A program made the position numbers and the translations under genes. DNA of 64,000 bases, taken from Bog-756 sp963704615. GTDB taxonomy: Bacteria; Actinomycetota; Acidimicrobiia; Acidimicrobiales; RAAP-2. The first letter of the stretch is position 1, and each line of letters begins with the position of its first letter. The notes below the pieces were generated by a model that was given only the letters and a program-made list of their open reading frames with translations, made no database searches and had not been told where the DNA came from. Location: assembly GCA_963704615.1 (NCBI GenBank), contig OY969923.1, forward strand, positions 372,001 to 436,000, written 5' to 3'. Positions 41,714-50,122 of this stretch are shown piece by piece.

Positions 41714-43333
41714 GTGAGGCACCTCCGCGGCTCAAGACGCCGACGTCGGACGGTGGCGTCGGTCATCGGCCTGCTCATCGTGGTAGTCGCTTGTGGCGTG
41801 GTGAATATCAGCCATGTCCTGGCGTCGCCAGCTTCAGCTGTGACCGGGCAGGTCGAGTCCGGCACTTCCGGCCCCGATTCGGTGACCGCATTCGGCTCGG
41901 CCACTGCTGTACCGGGTGCCACTCTCCAGAATCTGGCTGCACCTGTCGTGGGGATGGCCGCCACCCCGGACGGACTCGGGTACTGGGTGGTGGCCGCAGA
42001 CGGAGGCGTCTTCGCCTTCGGAGACGCTGCCTTCCAGGGATCAACCGGGGGCATCCATCTGAATGCACCTGTCGTGGGGATGGCCGCCACCCCCACAGGT
42101 CACGGCTACTGGCTGGTCGCCGCAGACGGGGGCATCTTCGCCTTCGGGGACGCACCGTTCGAAGGTTCGATGGGAGGTGTACCCCTGAATGCACCAGTGG
42201 TCGGGATGGCCGCCACCCCGGACGGGCTCGGCTACTGGCTGGTGGCCGCAGACGGGGGCGTCTTCGCCTTCGGGGACGCTGCCTTCCAGGGATCCACCGG
42301 CAACATCCAACTGAATGCACCTGTCGTGGGCATGGCCGCCATCCCCACAGGTCACGGCTACTGGCTGGTTGCCGCAGACGGGGGCATCTTCGCCTTCGGG
42401 GACGCCCCGTTCGAGGGTTCGATGGGCGGCGAACCCCTGAATGCACCTGTTGTGGGGATGGCCGCTACCCCAGACGGACTCGGGTACTGGGTGGTGGCCG
42501 CAGACGGGGGCATCTTCGCCTTCGGGGACGCCCCGTTCGAGGGCTCCGATGCGGGCACGCCGAAGCAAGCTCTCGCAGTCGGTATCGCCGGTCGGCCGGG
42601 TGGATATTGGATTGCCTACGGCATCGATTCGCGGTCTCAGATGATCCCGGCGATCGCCGCCTATGTCGCCGGACGAGCCGACAACGTCACCGTGGCTGTG
42701 GAGGACCTCACAACGGGTCAGATCTACCAGTTCCGACCCGGAGTGGTCGAAAACACGGCAAGTACGGTGAAGGTCGACATACTGGCCACCCTGCTGGTGC
42801 AGGCGCAGGCCGCCGGTCTCCCGCTCACCTCGGAGGAGCAAAGTCTGGCGGTCCCGATGATCGAGGACAGCCTCGACAGTGCGGCCGACACCTTGTGGAG
42901 CAGCCTTGGGCCGAGTGCCGTCAGCGCGTTCGAACGCAAGGCGGGAATGACCTCGACCGTTCCGGCCACCGATGGTGTCTGGGGAACGACCACCACCACT
43001 GCTCTCGACCGGCTTGCCATGATGCGAACCCTGGTCCAATCCAACTCAGTGCTCACCGATGCGTCACGTTCCTACATCCTCGGCCTCATGGAGAACATCA
43101 CTCCTTCCCAAGACTGGGGAGCAACGGGTGGTGTACCTCCGGGAGTGACCGTGGCACTCAAGAATGGGTTCGCGGTCATCGACGGGTGGCAGATCAACAC
43201 CACCGGGTGGGTCAGGGGTGCCGGGCGCGACTACATAATTGCCGTACTCACGAATGGAAACGTGTCGGAGCAATACGGCATCGACACTGTTGACGGTGTG
43301 TCCACGCTCGTCTGGAACGCACTCGGATCCTGA
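41714..43333 (+). CDS. Secreted repeat protein fused to a serine beta-lactamase-fold domain
   Basis: A 539-residue exported protein. A basic N-terminus and hydrophobic segment (VIGLLIVVVACGVVNIS, about residues 17-33) form the signal. Residues about 75-285 are five 42-residue repeats built on VVGMAATPDGLGYWVVAADG and GVFAFGDAAFQGS, a module common in Acidimicrobiia surface proteins and probably propeller-like. From about residue 300 the chain resembles a class A beta-lactamase/penicillin-binding fold: SxxK as S350-T-V-K353, an MIEDSLDSAADTL region in place of SDN, and LKNGF near the KTG position. The enzyme may be a surface hydrolase rather than a lactamase. Confidence 0.88.
   Translation: MRHLRGSRRRRRTVASVIGLLIVVVACGVVNISHVLASPASAVTGQVESGTSGPDSVTAFGSATAVPGATLQNLAAPVVGMAATPDGLGYWVVAADGGVFAFGDAAFQGSTGGIHLNAPVVGMAATPTGHGYWLVAADGGIFAFGDAPFEGSMGGVPLNAPVVGMAATPDGLGYWLVAADGGVFAFGDAAFQGSTGNIQLNAPVVGMAAIPTGHGYWLVAADGGIFAFGDAPFEGSMGGEPLNAPVVGMAATPDGLGYWVVAADGGIFAFGDAPFEGSDAGTPKQALAVGIAGRPGGYWIAYGIDSRSQMIPAIAAYVAGRADNVTVAVEDLTTGQIYQFRPGVVENTASTVKVDILATLLVQAQAAGLPLTSEEQSLAVPMIEDSLDSAADTLWSSLGPSAVSAFERKAGMTSTVPATDGVWGTTTTTALDRLAMMRTLVQSNSVLTDASRSYILGLMENITPSQDWGATGGVPPGVTVALKNGFAVIDGWQINTTGWVRGAGRDYIIAVLTNGNVSEQYGIDTVDGVSTLVWNALGS
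41935..42560 (+). repeat. Five tandem 126-bp repeats within the coding sequence
   Basis: The unit beginning near GAATGCACCTGTCGTGGGGATGG recurs at 42061, 42187, 42313 and 42439, exactly 126 bp apart, with a partly diverged first copy from about 41935. Two alternating sub-types (AAFQGSTG and APFEGSMG) suggest duplication of a two-unit block. Confidence 0.9.
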
Positions 43334-43436
43334 ACGACGACTGGCCGGGCGCCACCTCAGGGTTGACCGATGGGTCCGGTTCTCGTCAGGGACGTCCTAG
43401 CCTTGATGGCACAGGGCGAACTCATCGGGAGGAACG

Positions 43437-43793
43437 ATGATTCAAATCTTGGACGATATGCCAGCGGGGGTGATCGGCTTCGAGGCGAGCGGCAAGCTGG
43501 AGGCCGATGACTACCGCAGGGTGGTCCTGCCGGCGCTGATAGCGGCGGCGGAGTCCGGGGAGGTGCGATTTCTCATCGTGATGCGCGACTTTCAGGGCAT
43601 GAGCGGAGGCGCGCTGTGGCAGGACCTGAAGGTTGGCGTCGAACATCTGCGAGCGTGGAAGCGCATTGCGTTGGTGACCGACATCGAGTGGATGCGACAC
43701 ATCACCGACCTTTTCGGATGGATGACCCCTGGGGAGACGAGAACGTTCTCTTTGGCAGAGCGAGACGAGGCCAAGGCTTGGGCAGCAGGCTGA
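43437..43793 (+). CDS. SpoIIAA-like/STAS-fold protein
   Basis: A 118-residue protein of the SpoIIAA-like (DUF3478-type) family: IGFEASGKLEADDYRRVVLP, a VRFLIVMRDFQGMSGGALWQDLK middle, RIALVTDIEW and TRTFSLAERDEAKAW at the end. These small STAS/CRAL-TRIO-like proteins have no known enzymatic role. GGGAGGA precedes ATG 43437. Two adjacent hairpins follow the gene. Confidence 0.9.
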   Translation: MIQILDDMPAGVIGFEASGKLEADDYRRVVLPALIAAAESGEVRFLIVMRDFQGMSGGALWQDLKVGVEHLRAWKRIALVTDIEWMRHITDLFGWMTPGETRTFSLAERDEAKAWAAG

Positions 43794-44096
43794 ATTCATG
43801 ACTGTCTGGCATCCTCAGCCTCAGTAGCTGAGGACCTGAGCAGCTCAGGCAAAGCGATGGTTGCAAATGCGCAGCCAGATGAGAATCGGAAAGTCTCGAC
43901 TTCGGCTGCCGAGCGGGACATGTCGATGAGCCACCTCAAACGAGAGGGAGTCCGAGCAGTGGCTCGGCGTTGGATGACGTTGTGTGTGCGACGGGATACT
44001 CGTGGAAAGCACGCTTAGGCTTGTCGCTTCTCCTCCTTGTGATGGGCTTGATTACGTCGTTACTGTCTCGGCAGTTCCCAATCTTTTCGGAGGGCT
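43794..44096. other. Intergenic region with twin hairpins
   Basis: About 300 nt. Its left end carries the hairpins at 43813-43849 and its right end the GGAGGG ribosome-binding site of the next gene. Short frames between them are not convincing. Confidence 0.5.
43813..43849. terminator. Two adjacent 7-bp hairpins after the SpoIIAA-like gene
   Basis: CCTCAGC-CTCAGTA-GCTGAGG (43813-43833) is followed 1 nt later by CCTGAGC-A-GCTCAGG (43835-43849). The first is nearly the same as the hairpin at 30427-30447. Position after the stop fits termination. No U-tract is present. Confidence 0.55.
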
Positions 44097-44483
44097 ATGC
44101 CAGTCGCCGGACTGTTCCGCAATGCCCAGGAGACGATCAATGTGCCGGCCGGTGGAGTTGTGTTCCACGAGGGCGATGCGGGTCATCTCATGTTCGGAGT
44201 CGTGGAGGGCCAGGTCCAACTGCAAACGAATGGGCGGATCATCGCCACCTTCGGGCCTGACGACGTTTTTGGGGAGATGGCACTGATCGACAAAGCACCG
44301 CGGATGGCCACAGCAATGGCCATCACAGACAACGTCCTCGCGACGATCGATGAGCACATTTTCCTCTTCCTCGTTCACGAGACGCCACGCTTTGCCTTGT
44401 CGGTGATGTCGGTGATGTCCGATCGCCTACGGGATCACGCATCCAACCAAACCGAAGTCGAGCCCCGGCCGACGAGTTCGTGA
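44097..44483 (+). CDS. Cyclic-nucleotide-binding domain protein
   Basis: A 128-residue stand-alone cNMP-binding (CAP_ED) domain: INVPAGGVVFHEGDAGHLMFGVVEGQVQL, FGPDDVFGEMALIDKAPRMATAMA, which contains the phosphate-binding cassette FGEMAL...R. No DNA-binding domain follows. It may be a diffusible sensor or partner subunit. It probably responds to cAMP or cGMP, and a class III cyclase is encoded at 57 kb. ATG 44097 follows GGAGGG. Confidence 0.9.
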   Translation: MPVAGLFRNAQETINVPAGGVVFHEGDAGHLMFGVVEGQVQLQTNGRIIATFGPDDVFGEMALIDKAPRMATAMAITDNVLATIDEHIFLFLVHETPRFALSVMSVMSDRLRDHASNQTEVEPRPTSS

Positions 44484-44838
44484 CAGGCCCTCACCCCCCG
44501 GGACACAGCACCATCGCCAGGCCATCGAGCTTCTGACGCGTCATTAGTTTGAGTTCCTGGAGCCGCGGTTTCAGGTTCACCGGCGTCCTCAGCCTGAGCG
44601 TCCGAGGTTGATCAGCCCCCCGAACTCAGCGCCGGAGGCCGACCGGTATCGGCTTCGCCGAGTCTTCTGATTTCCAATGGTCACCTGAGCACACCCGTCT
44701 GGGAGGGGCCGCGTCCCGATCCCCAGCCAAAGACGGCAGAATAGACAGAGAAGAAGAACCCGTGAGCAGCGCACTAGACGTGCGGACAAAGGGGAAGCGG
44801 TGCGCTAGAAGGCGCACCCAAGACAGGAGAAACTCAGC
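44484..44838. other. Intergenic region without a supported gene
   Basis: About 355 nt before the Bax-inhibitor-like gene. It includes GTCCTCAGCCTGAG (near 44590), a partial relative of the dispersed hairpin motif, and the AGGAGA ribosome-binding site at its end. No gene is supported. Confidence 0.5.
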
Positions 44839-45597
44839 ATGGCATCACCCAACCGGGGATCACTGGGATCAGCGTCGAACTACCAACGCATGGTAGAGGC
44901 CTACGGACCGCCCCGTCCGGGGGGCTCGACCGCCGTATTGGAGGCCCCCACACCCGCCCCCGCCACGACTCGGACGTTCACCGCCGAGGGCGCCTTCAAC
45001 AAGGCCGGGCTCCTCGGGGCCTTAGCCCTGGTCGTCGGGGGCTTGGCCTATGTCGCCGATCTCCCCCTCGGGCTGGTGTGGCCGCTGATGCTGGTCGCCC
45101 TCGGTGCGGGGTTGTGGGCCTCGTTCCGACCGAAGCAGGCCAAAATGCTGGCGCCGGTGTTCGCGGTCTGTGAGGGAGCAGTCCTCGGCTTGCTCTCCCG
45201 TTTCTACGCAAACCAGGGCGAGCACGTGGTCACCCTGGCCGTGGTCGGGACGCTGGCCGTAGTCACCGGCGTGTGGTTCTGCTACCGCACCGGCCTGGTC
45301 CGGGTCGGCCACCGGTTCATCCAGACCACGATGGTTGCAACCCTCGGCCTGCTGGCCGTGATGGTTGTGTCCATCCTGACCGGATGGGGAGCGTCGGGGC
45401 TGGGCGGCGTGGTCATCTTCGGCATCTTGTATCTGTTCATCGCCGTGATGAACCTGTTCGTCGACTACGACTTCGCCTACCGTGCCCAGGTCAGCCAACT
45501 CAGCGCCGACGCTGAGTGGTACTCCGCCTTCTCGCTGCTGCTCTCCTCGGCCATGGTCTACCTGGCCTTGCTACGCATTTTTGGTGGCCGACGCTAA
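44839..45597 (+). CDS. Bax inhibitor-1/YccA-family membrane protein
   Basis: A 252-residue member of the actinobacterial Bax1-I/YccA branch. A soluble N-terminus (SPNRGSLGSASNYQRMVEAY, then Pro/Thr-rich) is followed by seven hydrophobic segments. Conserved features are PVFAVCEGAVLGLLSRFY and the C-terminal MNLFVDYDFAYRAQVSQLSADAEWYSAFSLL, which carries the Asp residues of the family's proton/calcium leak site. AGGAGA precedes the ATG. Physiological role in bacteria is unclear. Confidence 0.93.
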   Translation: MASPNRGSLGSASNYQRMVEAYGPPRPGGSTAVLEAPTPAPATTRTFTAEGAFNKAGLLGALALVVGGLAYVADLPLGLVWPLMLVALGAGLWASFRPKQAKMLAPVFAVCEGAVLGLLSRFYANQGEHVVTLAVVGTLAVVTGVWFCYRTGLVRVGHRFIQTTMVATLGLLAVMVVSILTGWGASGLGGVVIFGILYLFIAVMNLFVDYDFAYRAQVSQLSADAEWYSAFSLLLSSAMVYLALLRIFGGRR

Positions 45598-45837
45598 GGA
45601 CGGCGGCTCGTGGCCTTGACTGGGTGATCGCGTGGCTTACGCCGGTGATCGTTTAGGAAACGGCGCACGTGATCCGACGCTCTCGAGGCTGGCCAACATG
45701 CTGTCGGCGGGTGTCGCTACGTAATCAGAAGTCAGAACGACGTCCTCAGATTCGTAAGATGAGTTCGATCAGTCCATCCTCAGCCAGCGCAGCAGGGTTC
45801 GTCAGGAAACGAGTTCTGAGTGAATTTCCGTAATCCC

Positions 45838-46392
45838 TCACCCGAGTGGCTGGCCTTCAATATGATGTGAAGGTCCGATTTCCGATTGTGGCTCCACCCA
45901 GCTATCCGCGCCAACAACGAAGACGACTCCCCATCCTTCGGACCGCCTGATAGGAACTCGCCACGCGATTCGATCAGGCGAGTGGTAGTAGCTCAACGAC
46001 GGCACACCTAGTTCGTCGCTGAGCCCGACTGCCCTTCGGGCCACATCGAGAACGGCTGAGGGTCTGACCCAGTTTGCAGCCTCGGGCGGGGATGGAAACA
46101 GCGAGAATCGCTTGAACGTAAGGTCCTCCAATAACTCCACAAATCCGAGAATCTTTGATGAATCTTCGAGCAAGGGTACGAACCAGCCACTCGTAGCATC
46201 GTTCTCGTCGTGAATCGCCAAGGCTTCACCGAACGCAGCCTGACCCGAGGGAAGGACCGCCTTCCCTTGTGCGGCTGCCTGTTCAGCGGCGTAACGCGCT
46301 GATTCGGGAGTGTTCGTCTCAGATCCGTTCAGACGAGAGCAAGTTGAGCAGAATAGGTCTCTATGTAACTCGCTACAGCATAGTTTTCCCAC
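45838..46392 (-). CDS. Hypothetical partner protein downstream of a C39-like protease
   Basis: Up to 184 residues I do not recognise. It starts at GTG 46392 and overlaps the 3' end of the protease gene by 64 nt. The first 25 residues share DNA with the protease gene, so the functional start may be later, although no ATG/GTG/TTG is available near. The soluble body has two beta-rich segments (TSGWFVPLLEDSSKILGFVELLE and RIAWRVPIRRSEGWGVVFVVGAD). Overlap and shared AT-richer composition argue for co-expression with the protease, as a substrate, inhibitor or accessory protein. That role is inference. Confidence 0.6.
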   Translation of the reverse strand: MGKLCCSELHRDLFCSTCSRLNGSETNTPESARYAAEQAAAQGKAVLPSGQAAFGEALAIHDENDATSGWFVPLLEDSSKILGFVELLEDLTFKRFSLFPSPPEAANWVRPSAVLDVARRAVGLSDELGVPSLSYYHSPDRIAWRVPIRRSEGWGVVFVVGADSWVEPQSEIGPSHHIEGQPLG

Positions 46393-47507
46393 TGCGTGAT
46401 TACTCCACGGTTCGGCGGGCTGGGGTCGTAGACGAGGAGACCCTCAAAACTAAGGCTCGGCACCGCACTGGTAGTCCTCGTATATCCGGCGATCATTCGA
46501 GAATGCCCACGGATGAAGCTGATGAGTGGCCGATTCGCCCCAATCTCGCCTGCGAACTCGTCAAATTGTGACGGAACGAACATTCTTACGGATAGGGCAT
46601 GGCTGGACAATGCTTCAAGAGCCGTAACGACGTCGGCCGCCCGAGCGCGGCTTAGACCCGAGGGATCCTGTCTTGTACCAAGGCCGAGTTCAGCCGCGAT
46701 TCGCGACTGATCGTAGTGATATCTGTAAAAGTCCAACAACATCTGGGCGCTCGCAGCTACGCACCAGACATTTGTTTCTTGCCCACGCAACTCAATGCAC
46801 GGCCTGTGGTCGGCGTCCAGAGGCGAATAGCACAAGGTTCGACTTTCAGTGCTGTCCTGAGACAGTGGCGAGCGCCACATCGCCGACGAGAGCAAGTTGC
46901 CGACCGGGAGTCCTATCGCTTCTCGGAGTCTCGTCAGTTCCCGCACAGTTGAATTGAAGACCTGAGACCTCTGGAGGGATTCCGCGTCACCAAGTTCGTC
47001 CAGAAATGACCAGGCTTCAAAATTCTCTACAGCCTCGTCTTCAAGTGACTCCTCCGAACGCTGGGGAACCTGCTCCCAAGTCCCGACTTCCAGAAGAACG
47101 GGACTGTCAAACCTCGGATCCAGGCGGACTGCCAACTTGGGAAAGCTGTAGACGACCATAGAGGCATCGGAGTCATTGTTGATCCCAAATCGCCTTGATC
47201 CAACATCTCGAGCTGCTTGCACAAGTGCAGGTCCGCTCCAACTAGCTCCCGGCGCGACCGAGATAAGTGGCGATCCGATCGCAGGATCTACACCCACATC
47301 CGCGTAGCCAATCGGCATACCTCCTTGAGAGAGGGAGACTCGTTGGAAGAGAACGGACCCATTCAGATCGCTGATCGAATCGCCGGGCAGATCGAGTGAG
47401 GCGCCTTCGAATGAACTCGGTAGCGTTCCAGCCGCAAGCAATGCGTTCATCTGAGTCGCTGCGGCATCGAAGATCTCTGAAAGGCCAAACTCCTCACGCA
47501 AAGCCAT
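46329..47507 (-). CDS. Papain/C39-like cysteine protease with novel N-terminal region
   Basis: A 392-residue protein. The C-terminal 150 residues form a papain-like protease resembling peptidase C39/C70 domains: oxyanion Gln and nucleophile Cys in RGQETNVWCVAASAQMLLDF (about residues 244-263), a GHSRMIAGY His box and a VYDPSPP Asp. All catalytic positions are present. The N-terminal 230 residues are unlike any family I know; they contain no transmembrane segment or signal peptide, so the protein is probably cytosolic and self-regulated or recruited through this part. It is followed by an overlapping partner gene and is divergent from a four-TM protein. Composition is AT-richer than the surroundings, suggesting transfer. 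Confidence 0.72.
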   Translation of the reverse strand: MALREEFGLSEIFDAAATQMNALLAAGTLPSSFEGASLDLPGDSISDLNGSVLFQRVSLSQGGMPIGYADVGVDPAIGSPLISVAPGASWSGPALVQAARDVGSRRFGINNDSDASMVVYSFPKLAVRLDPRFDSPVLLEVGTWEQVPQRSEESLEDEAVENFEAWSFLDELGDAESLQRSQVFNSTVRELTRLREAIGLPVGNLLSSAMWRSPLSQDSTESRTLCYSPLDADHRPCIELRGQETNVWCVAASAQMLLDFYRYHYDQSRIAAELGLGTRQDPSGLSRARAADVVTALEALSSHALSVRMFVPSQFDEFAGEIGANRPLISFIRGHSRMIAGYTRTTSAVPSLSFEGLLVYDPSPPNRGVITQWENYAVASYIETYSAQLALV

Positions 47508-47702
47508 AAGTCAAACCCTCTCTCGTCATCTGAGCACGTCGCGAGCTTCCAGTTCCGCTCCGCGATATCAAGATATGCTGTCGCCACCGCCACTGGAGAC
47601 ACCCAGGCAGTCACAAGTGTGCCGATGGCGCATCAGAGTTCAGCTTATTAATCTGAAATCTGATCGGAACCTAAGCGTGATCAAGGTAAAGGACGATGGC
47701 GG

Positions 47703-48245
47703 ATGGCGACCTTCAATCGCAATATCATTACCGCAGCCGATATTGCAGCCCTCAAGGCTCCGGCGGATAATAAACTCCCAAAATCCTTGGCCGTGAGTCC
47801 CCCATCCGGTCCGGTGCCTCAAGCGGCGGAGGAGATCATTGGAGCTGCAACCACAGCCGATGTACCAGTTCCAACGGCAGACGATTACCTCACCAAACTC
47901 CTCAAGTTCGTGCCTCTCGAGGTCCTCGGGGCGTACCTTTTCATGGCCGGCGTTATTGACAGCAACGTAGCTCAGCCACATGACCACGCATTGTGGCTTG
48001 GGGGCCTTTTGGTTGGGACGCTAATCCTGGCTATCGCCTACGACATCCGAGTCCTTGGAATTGTCAGAGCTACTCAGATTATCGTCAGCATCGTTGGTCT
48101 CGCTGTGTATGTTTTTGCAGTCGGTGGGTGGTTCGCCACCACAACCTGGTACCACCAGTGGTACGCCAGCATCGTCCTACCCGTCTTCGGGCTTCTGATT
48201 GGGATCCTCAAACTTAGGCCTTTACCAACCGCTCCGGTTAGTTAG
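47703..48245 (+). CDS. Four-transmembrane-segment protein divergent from the protease
   Basis: A 180-residue membrane protein. After a soluble N-terminus of about 65 residues come a PTADDYLTKLLKFVPLEVLGAYL amphipathic segment and four hydrophobic stretches at about 72-90, 98-118, 123-144 and 150-170. I do not recognise a named family, but the KLLKFVP.E....Y start resembles small TM proteins encoded next to proteases and nucleases in accessory DNA. ATG 47703 is preceded by AAGGTAAAGG. It shares the AT-richer composition of the protease locus and may be its membrane effector or target. Confidence 0.7.
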   Translation: MATFNRNIITAADIAALKAPADNKLPKSLAVSPPSGPVPQAAEEIIGAATTADVPVPTADDYLTKLLKFVPLEVLGAYLFMAGVIDSNVAQPHDHALWLGGLLVGTLILAIAYDIRVLGIVRATQIIVSIVGLAVYVFAVGGWFATTTWYHQWYASIVLPVFGLLIGILKLRPLPTAPVS

Positions 48246-48325
48246 TGGATTACCAACCCTCGCCGTCCGTAGTCGCGACTATTTCGAGGGTCTCAGCCAG
48301 TCGACGCCTTAGCCGGTCGAGATTT

Positions 48326-48348
48326 CCCTCAGCTTCATAACCTGAGGG
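48326..48348 (+). terminator. CCCTCAG/CTGAGGG hairpin after the four-TM gene
   Basis: A 7-bp perfect stem with a 9-nt loop (CTTCATAAC), 81 nt past the stop of the four-TM gene. Its arms belong to the same CTCAG/CTGAG family as hairpins at 30427 and 43813. Confidence 0.5.
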
Positions 48349-48455
48349 ACGTCATTCTCAGGCTCAGCAAGCAACTTGAGACCCCTTCCCCATAGAGGCT
48401 GATGGCGGACATGGAGCCGGAAAGCGCCGCCCACCTCGTAGTCATCGGACAGCCG

Positions 48456-48714
48456 TCACGCAGCGACGTTGACGTACTCCACGGCCACGGTGGCTGCGTA
48501 AGAGGTAGGTGGGCTTTGCGGGAAGGGTACGAAGGTGACTTGACCCGTTCCGCTGCAGGGAAGATTCAAGGCCGTCGGGACCTGCTTGCTGACGCCGTAC
48601 TTTGTGAAGCTCACCTGTCCAGGGCCATTGGCGGGCGGCGGCGCCCCGAAGAACGCGCCGATGGAGGTCGCTCCGTTGCCTGTATAGCCCGAGGTGGAAA
48701 GGATCACCTTTGGC
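48456..48714 (-). pseudogene. C-terminal fragment of a probable surface/secreted protein, cut by IS copy 1
   Basis: About 85 codons ending in a stop at 48456, reading VILSTSGYTGNGATSIGAFF, then a low-complexity, Gly/Pro/Thr-rich and beta-prone stretch to VAVEYVNVAA. Composition suggests the end of an exported protein. The frame enters IS copy 1 at 48714, and its N-terminal part is not found on the far side of the ISs, so it was deleted. Confidence 0.6.
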
Positions 48715-50117
48715 GGCGCTTCGGATTTCACCGGGGTGTGATGGTGGCGAGCAGGTCCCAGTTGGGCTTCCCTGCGTATAGAAGTGACCGGATTCGGTAA
48801 TTCCGGAAGCTGGTGAATCCGAATGCTGCTCGCTTCACCCTCTTGATCAAGTTGTTCACTGCCTCCGTCGGTCCGTTGCTCACGTGGGCGGTGTGCCAGG
48901 CGGCGATCTGGTGCTTCCACCGGGTAAGAGTCCGTCCGAGGGAGCGGGCCTCGATCGGGTAGTCCTTGTCCTGGAGGTCACGACCGAGTTGGGTCACCCA
49001 TTGCAGAGCGAGGTCGGGATCACCGTGGGCGTAGAGCTCACGCACTGCCTCCTTGGCCTGCCACACGGTGGCTACGTCGCCGTGGGGATCGCCGGCTCGC
49101 AGGAGGCCCACCAGCTTCTCTCCCTTGACGTCCAGACGCTCCTCGGCCTTGGTCAGAAGCCGTCGGCACCGGTAGAGAGGGTCGGACTTCCGACCGCGAT
49201 GACCGAGCGTGTCGTTCTGGACCCGGCGTCGGCACTCGTCGAGCTTGGTGTTGGCCAGCTTGACGAGGTGGAACGGATCGGCCACCTGTGTGGCGTCGGG
49301 CAGCATGAGGGTGAAGACGCGCCGATAGGGACCAGACAGATCCAGAGTGGCGAAGCGCACTTCGTCGCACCAGGGCTTCCCCTGCTCGGCCAGCCAGGCC
49401 ATGGGCCCAGCACTGGAGCGGCCCGGGACCACATCGAGGAGCTGGCCACGACCGACGTCGACGATCTGGGTCGAGAACTCCTGGCGGTGGAACGGGCCGA
49501 GCCGGACCATCAACACCTCGTCCAGACCGAGTGCCTCCACCTCCCCGAAGCGGTCCAGATCATCGTCGACCAAGGCGGTGCCGTAGGCGATGATGGTGTC
49601 GTTGACGGTGTGCCAGTCGCATCCGAGCTCGATGGCCACCTCGTTGACACTGCGGGCGTAGCGGCCGACCTGTTCGGTGACCCACCGACCGGCCCGGTCG
49701 CTCATGGCCATGCGGGCTGCCCCGATGCGGTTGTTCTCCTCGGTCCAGCTGCCCATCGAACAGGTCTTCTCGAGACAGGACCAGCGGCGCTTGTGCCACA
49801 CCAGCCTGGTCGGACGGCCGAAGCACGGGAGATCGACCAGCACCACCACGGGCCGTTCCTTCACCCGGGCGATCACCCCGCACCGTTCACACCCGGTACG
49901 TGCGACCCGAGTCTCGACGTGGACCCGGAGCATCTCGTCGGCCACGTCCATCACGCCGAGGACGTTCATTTCCGGCAAGCCCACCAACAGCTCGCACATG
50001 CGCGTAGGGTCTGACTCCACAGGGGCTCTCCAGTCTGAAGGCGTTGAACACCGTCAGATTGGCAGGGCCCCTGCTACGCGCCAGGGATACCTACACCCCG
50101 CTTAGATCCGAAGCGCC
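48715..50117 (-). mobile_element. ISL3-family insertion sequence, copy 1
   Basis: A 1403-bp element with imperfect terminal inverted repeats (GGCGCTTCGGATTTCA at the left; GGCGCTTCGGATCTAA as the reverse complement of the right end). It carries one leftward transposase gene. It differs from copies 2 and 3 by a 3-bp in-frame deletion. Flanked by a perfect 8-bp duplication, so it is a direct, relatively recent insertion. Confidence 0.93.
48728..50020 (-). CDS. ISL3-family transposase (copy 1, one residue shorter)
   Basis: A 430-residue DDE transposase. The N-terminal zinc-binding cysteines are GCERCG and SCLEKTC, followed by an HTH (SVNEVAIELGCDWHTVNDTI). The catalytic acidic residues lie in FATLDLSGPYRR, VADPFHLVKLAN and GPTEAVNNLIKR. 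It differs from the other two copies by the loss of one Arg in VKGREKLVGLL, so it is probably still active. Confidence 0.95.
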   Translation of the reverse strand: MESDPTRMCELLVGLPEMNVLGVMDVADEMLRVHVETRVARTGCERCGVIARVKERPVVVLVDLPCFGRPTRLVWHKRRWSCLEKTCSMGSWTEENNRIGAARMAMSDRAGRWVTEQVGRYARSVNEVAIELGCDWHTVNDTIIAYGTALVDDDLDRFGEVEALGLDEVLMVRLGPFHRQEFSTQIVDVGRGQLLDVVPGRSSAGPMAWLAEQGKPWCDEVRFATLDLSGPYRRVFTLMLPDATQVADPFHLVKLANTKLDECRRRVQNDTLGHRGRKSDPLYRCRRLLTKAEERLDVKGEKLVGLLRAGDPHGDVATVWQAKEAVRELYAHGDPDLALQWVTQLGRDLQDKDYPIEARSLGRTLTRWKHQIAAWHTAHVSNGPTEAVNNLIKRVKRAAFGFTSFRNYRIRSLLYAGKPNWDLLATITPR

Positions 50118-50122
50118 CCTTT

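Noticed and set aside
41935..42560. CRISPR or non-coding tandem array
   Set aside because: The 126-bp units have no unique spacers and stay in frame in an exported protein.
48402..48800. Plus-strand gene left of IS copy 1
   Set aside because: It crosses the IS boundary, and the opposite strand carries a better gene fragment ending at 48456.
48884..50014. Long plus-strand frame antisense to the transposase (also at 50292 and 53485)
   Set aside because: It is the mirror of the conserved transposase frame in GC-rich DNA, has no recognised domain, and occurs in every IS copy.
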